From assembly GCA_964475415.1 (NCBI GenBank), contig CAYYWZ010000112.1:1-6913 (forward strand): a stretch of DNA of 6,913 bases. The letters run 5' to 3'. The translations under genes were made by a program, and so were the position numbers. Shown piece by piece: positions 5,887 through 6,913 of this stretch. The notes under the pieces were generated by a model. The model had not been told where the DNA came from. It was given only the letters and a program-made list of their open reading frames with translations, and searched no databases. Source of the DNA: CALCMJ01 sp964475415 (GTDB lineage: Bacteria > Bacteroidota > Bacteroidia > Chitinophagales > Saprospiraceae). The stretch's first letter is position 1; each line of letters opens with the position of its first letter.

Positions 5887-6819
5887 TTGCAGAGAAAAAA
5901 AGATGCTAGTTTCTCAAATGATTTTTCTAGAGATAAATATCTAGTAGCTAGTCTATATGTCATCATAGGGTCGATCCTCTTTTCCACAAAAGCAATTCTG
6001 GTAAAGAAGGTTTATCTCTACGGTGTAGATAGTAATTCTTTATTAGCTCTAAGGATGATATTTTCGCTCCCTCTATTTCTGACGGTTGCTTGGTATGTAA
6101 GTAGTGCTGAAAAAAATAAAGCTATTAATATTTCCCTTAGAGATTGGATTAGTATTCTCTTTTTTGGCATTTGTGGTTTCTATATTGCAAGTTTAACCGA
6201 CTTTATAGGACTGCAGTATATAACTGCAGGATTAGAAAGGGTCATACTTTTCTCTTTCCCAACCATTGTTGTTTTATTTAGCCTTATAGCAGGAAAGAAA
6301 ATTAATAATATAATATATCTAGCTGTAGTGTTGACTTACATAGGTGTGATTTTGGCCTACTGGGGAGGGCTGCAAAACTCAGATAATATAGATATAAAAA
6401 AAGGGAGTTTATTTGTAGGTGCGGCAGCAATAAGTTATGCTATTTATGTTTATGGCAGTGGAACCCTGCTTCCTAAGCTGGGTACCTTGCGATACACTTC
6501 TTGGGCAATGATTGCTGCATGTATCTCTATTATCATTCATAATGGAATTTTATACAACTGGAATCTTTTTATTTTTTCTAAGGAAGTATATTTTTATGCT
6601 ACCGGTATCTCGATTTTTGCAACGGTTATACCTGTATTTCTTTTCTCAGAAGGTGTAAGAATTATAGGGCCCAATAAATCAGCTATCATAAGCAGTATAG
6701 GCCCAGTATCTACCATTACTCTTGCTTATCTATTTCTAGGAGAAAGATATGGTCTTAGGGAACTATTAGGTATGGTGATCATAATTATAGGTGTTATGAT
6801 TATTACGCTCAGAAAATAG
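5887..6819 (+). CDS. EamA/DMT-family transporter (TTG start)
   Basis: This is an inner-membrane protein of the drug/metabolite transporter superfamily, whose members mostly export or import small metabolites such as amino acids. The substrate cannot be inferred here. The 310 residues contain ten predicted helices at about 18-38, 50-72, 86-106, 113-135, 142-160, 173-190, 203-219, 234-254, 264-284 and 291-308, forming two EamA repeats. The second repeat ends in the typical GER...ELLGMVIIIIGV pattern (285-303). Length is normal for the family. The frame opens right after TAA (5881-5883). The only ATG/GTG/TTG codon before Met57 is TTG 5887, and starting at Met57 would lose the first helix, so TTG is chosen. 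ATT at 5884 is a less likely alternative. No Shine-Dalgarno sequence is visible. The gap after ppa is only 20 bp with no terminator, so co-transcription is likely, though the two functions are not obviously linked. Confidence 0.88.
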   Translation: MQRKKDASFSNDFSRDKYLVASLYVIIGSILFSTKAILVKKVYLYGVDSNSLLALRMIFSLPLFLTVAWYVSSAEKNKAINISLRDWISILFFGICGFYIASLTDFIGLQYITAGLERVILFSFPTIVVLFSLIAGKKINNIIYLAVVLTYIGVILAYWGGLQNSDNIDIKKGSLFVGAAAISYAIYVYGSGTLLPKLGTLRYTSWAMIAACISIIIHNGILYNWNLFIFSKEVYFYATGISIFATVIPVFLFSEGVRIIGPNKSAIISSIGPVSTITLAYLFLGERYGLRELLGMVIIIIGVMIITLRK

Positions 6820-6913
6820 GGACTGAAATATTTCTGGTATGATAAAATTGTCAATTAATTTTACAATAGATTATATAAAATAAACCTCTTACTAGTTAAT
6901 CGAAAGATGTTTA

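Noticed and set aside
5903..5944. ATG at 5903 as a start for the transporter
   Set aside because: It is in a different frame and reaches TAG at 5942-5944 after 13 codons.
6844..6867. Hairpins AAAATT/AATTTT and ATTGT/ACAAT after the transporter gene
   Set aside because: The first stem is all A-T and the second has a single G-C pair. There is no T-tract, so neither is a credible terminator.
6907..6913. ATG at 6907 as the start of the next gene
   Set aside because: Only two codons and one base are visible, and no promoter element precedes it, so it cannot be judged.
1..6913. Defence island, mobile element or biosynthetic cluster
   Set aside because: All the complete genes are ordinary chromosomal families. 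There are no transposase, integrase, toxin-antitoxin or CRISPR signals, and no terminal repeats were seen.

Overview
The window looks like a stretch of core chromosome from a member of the Bacteroidota. Four things point there. One protein ends in a type IX secretion (T9SS, Por-type) C-terminal sorting domain, a secretion route confined to that phylum. The genes have A-rich leaders and no Shine-Dalgarno sequence. A perfect Bacteroidota-type -7 promoter element (TAnnTTTG) sits in front of ppa. The pyrophosphatase and UvrA read like Bacteroidota family members. The DNA is AT-rich by eye, with AGA-rich arginine codons. I cannot fix the genus.

Layout from left to right. Bases 1-76 may hold the last codons of a rightward gene. 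Then comes a complete leftward uvrA (DNA excision repair), then a 198-bp divergent intergenic region. Next is a rightward secreted protein with a six-bladed kelch propeller and a T9SS tail. It converges on a leftward 1-Cys peroxiredoxin (Prx6 type), and a likely bidirectional terminator hairpin lies in the 46-bp gap between them. A 185-bp divergent region follows, holding a promoter element and a PerR-box-like palindrome. It leads into a rightward pair: inorganic pyrophosphatase (ppa) and, 20 bp later, a ten-helix EamA/DMT transporter that seems to start at TTG. The final 94 bases hold no gene I can call.

The genes do not form one pathway. UvrA and the peroxiredoxin are stress and damage functions with separate transcription units. 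ppa and the transporter are probably co-transcribed. The kelch protein stands alone and is probably cell-surface or secreted.

I found no mobile element, CRISPR array, tRNA or rRNA, and no convincing novel multi-gene system. The points worth a second look are small: the start sites of ppa and the transporter, a Cys-to-Ser change in the first UvrA zinc module, possible operators in the two divergent intergenic regions, and the unassigned ligand of the kelch propeller.
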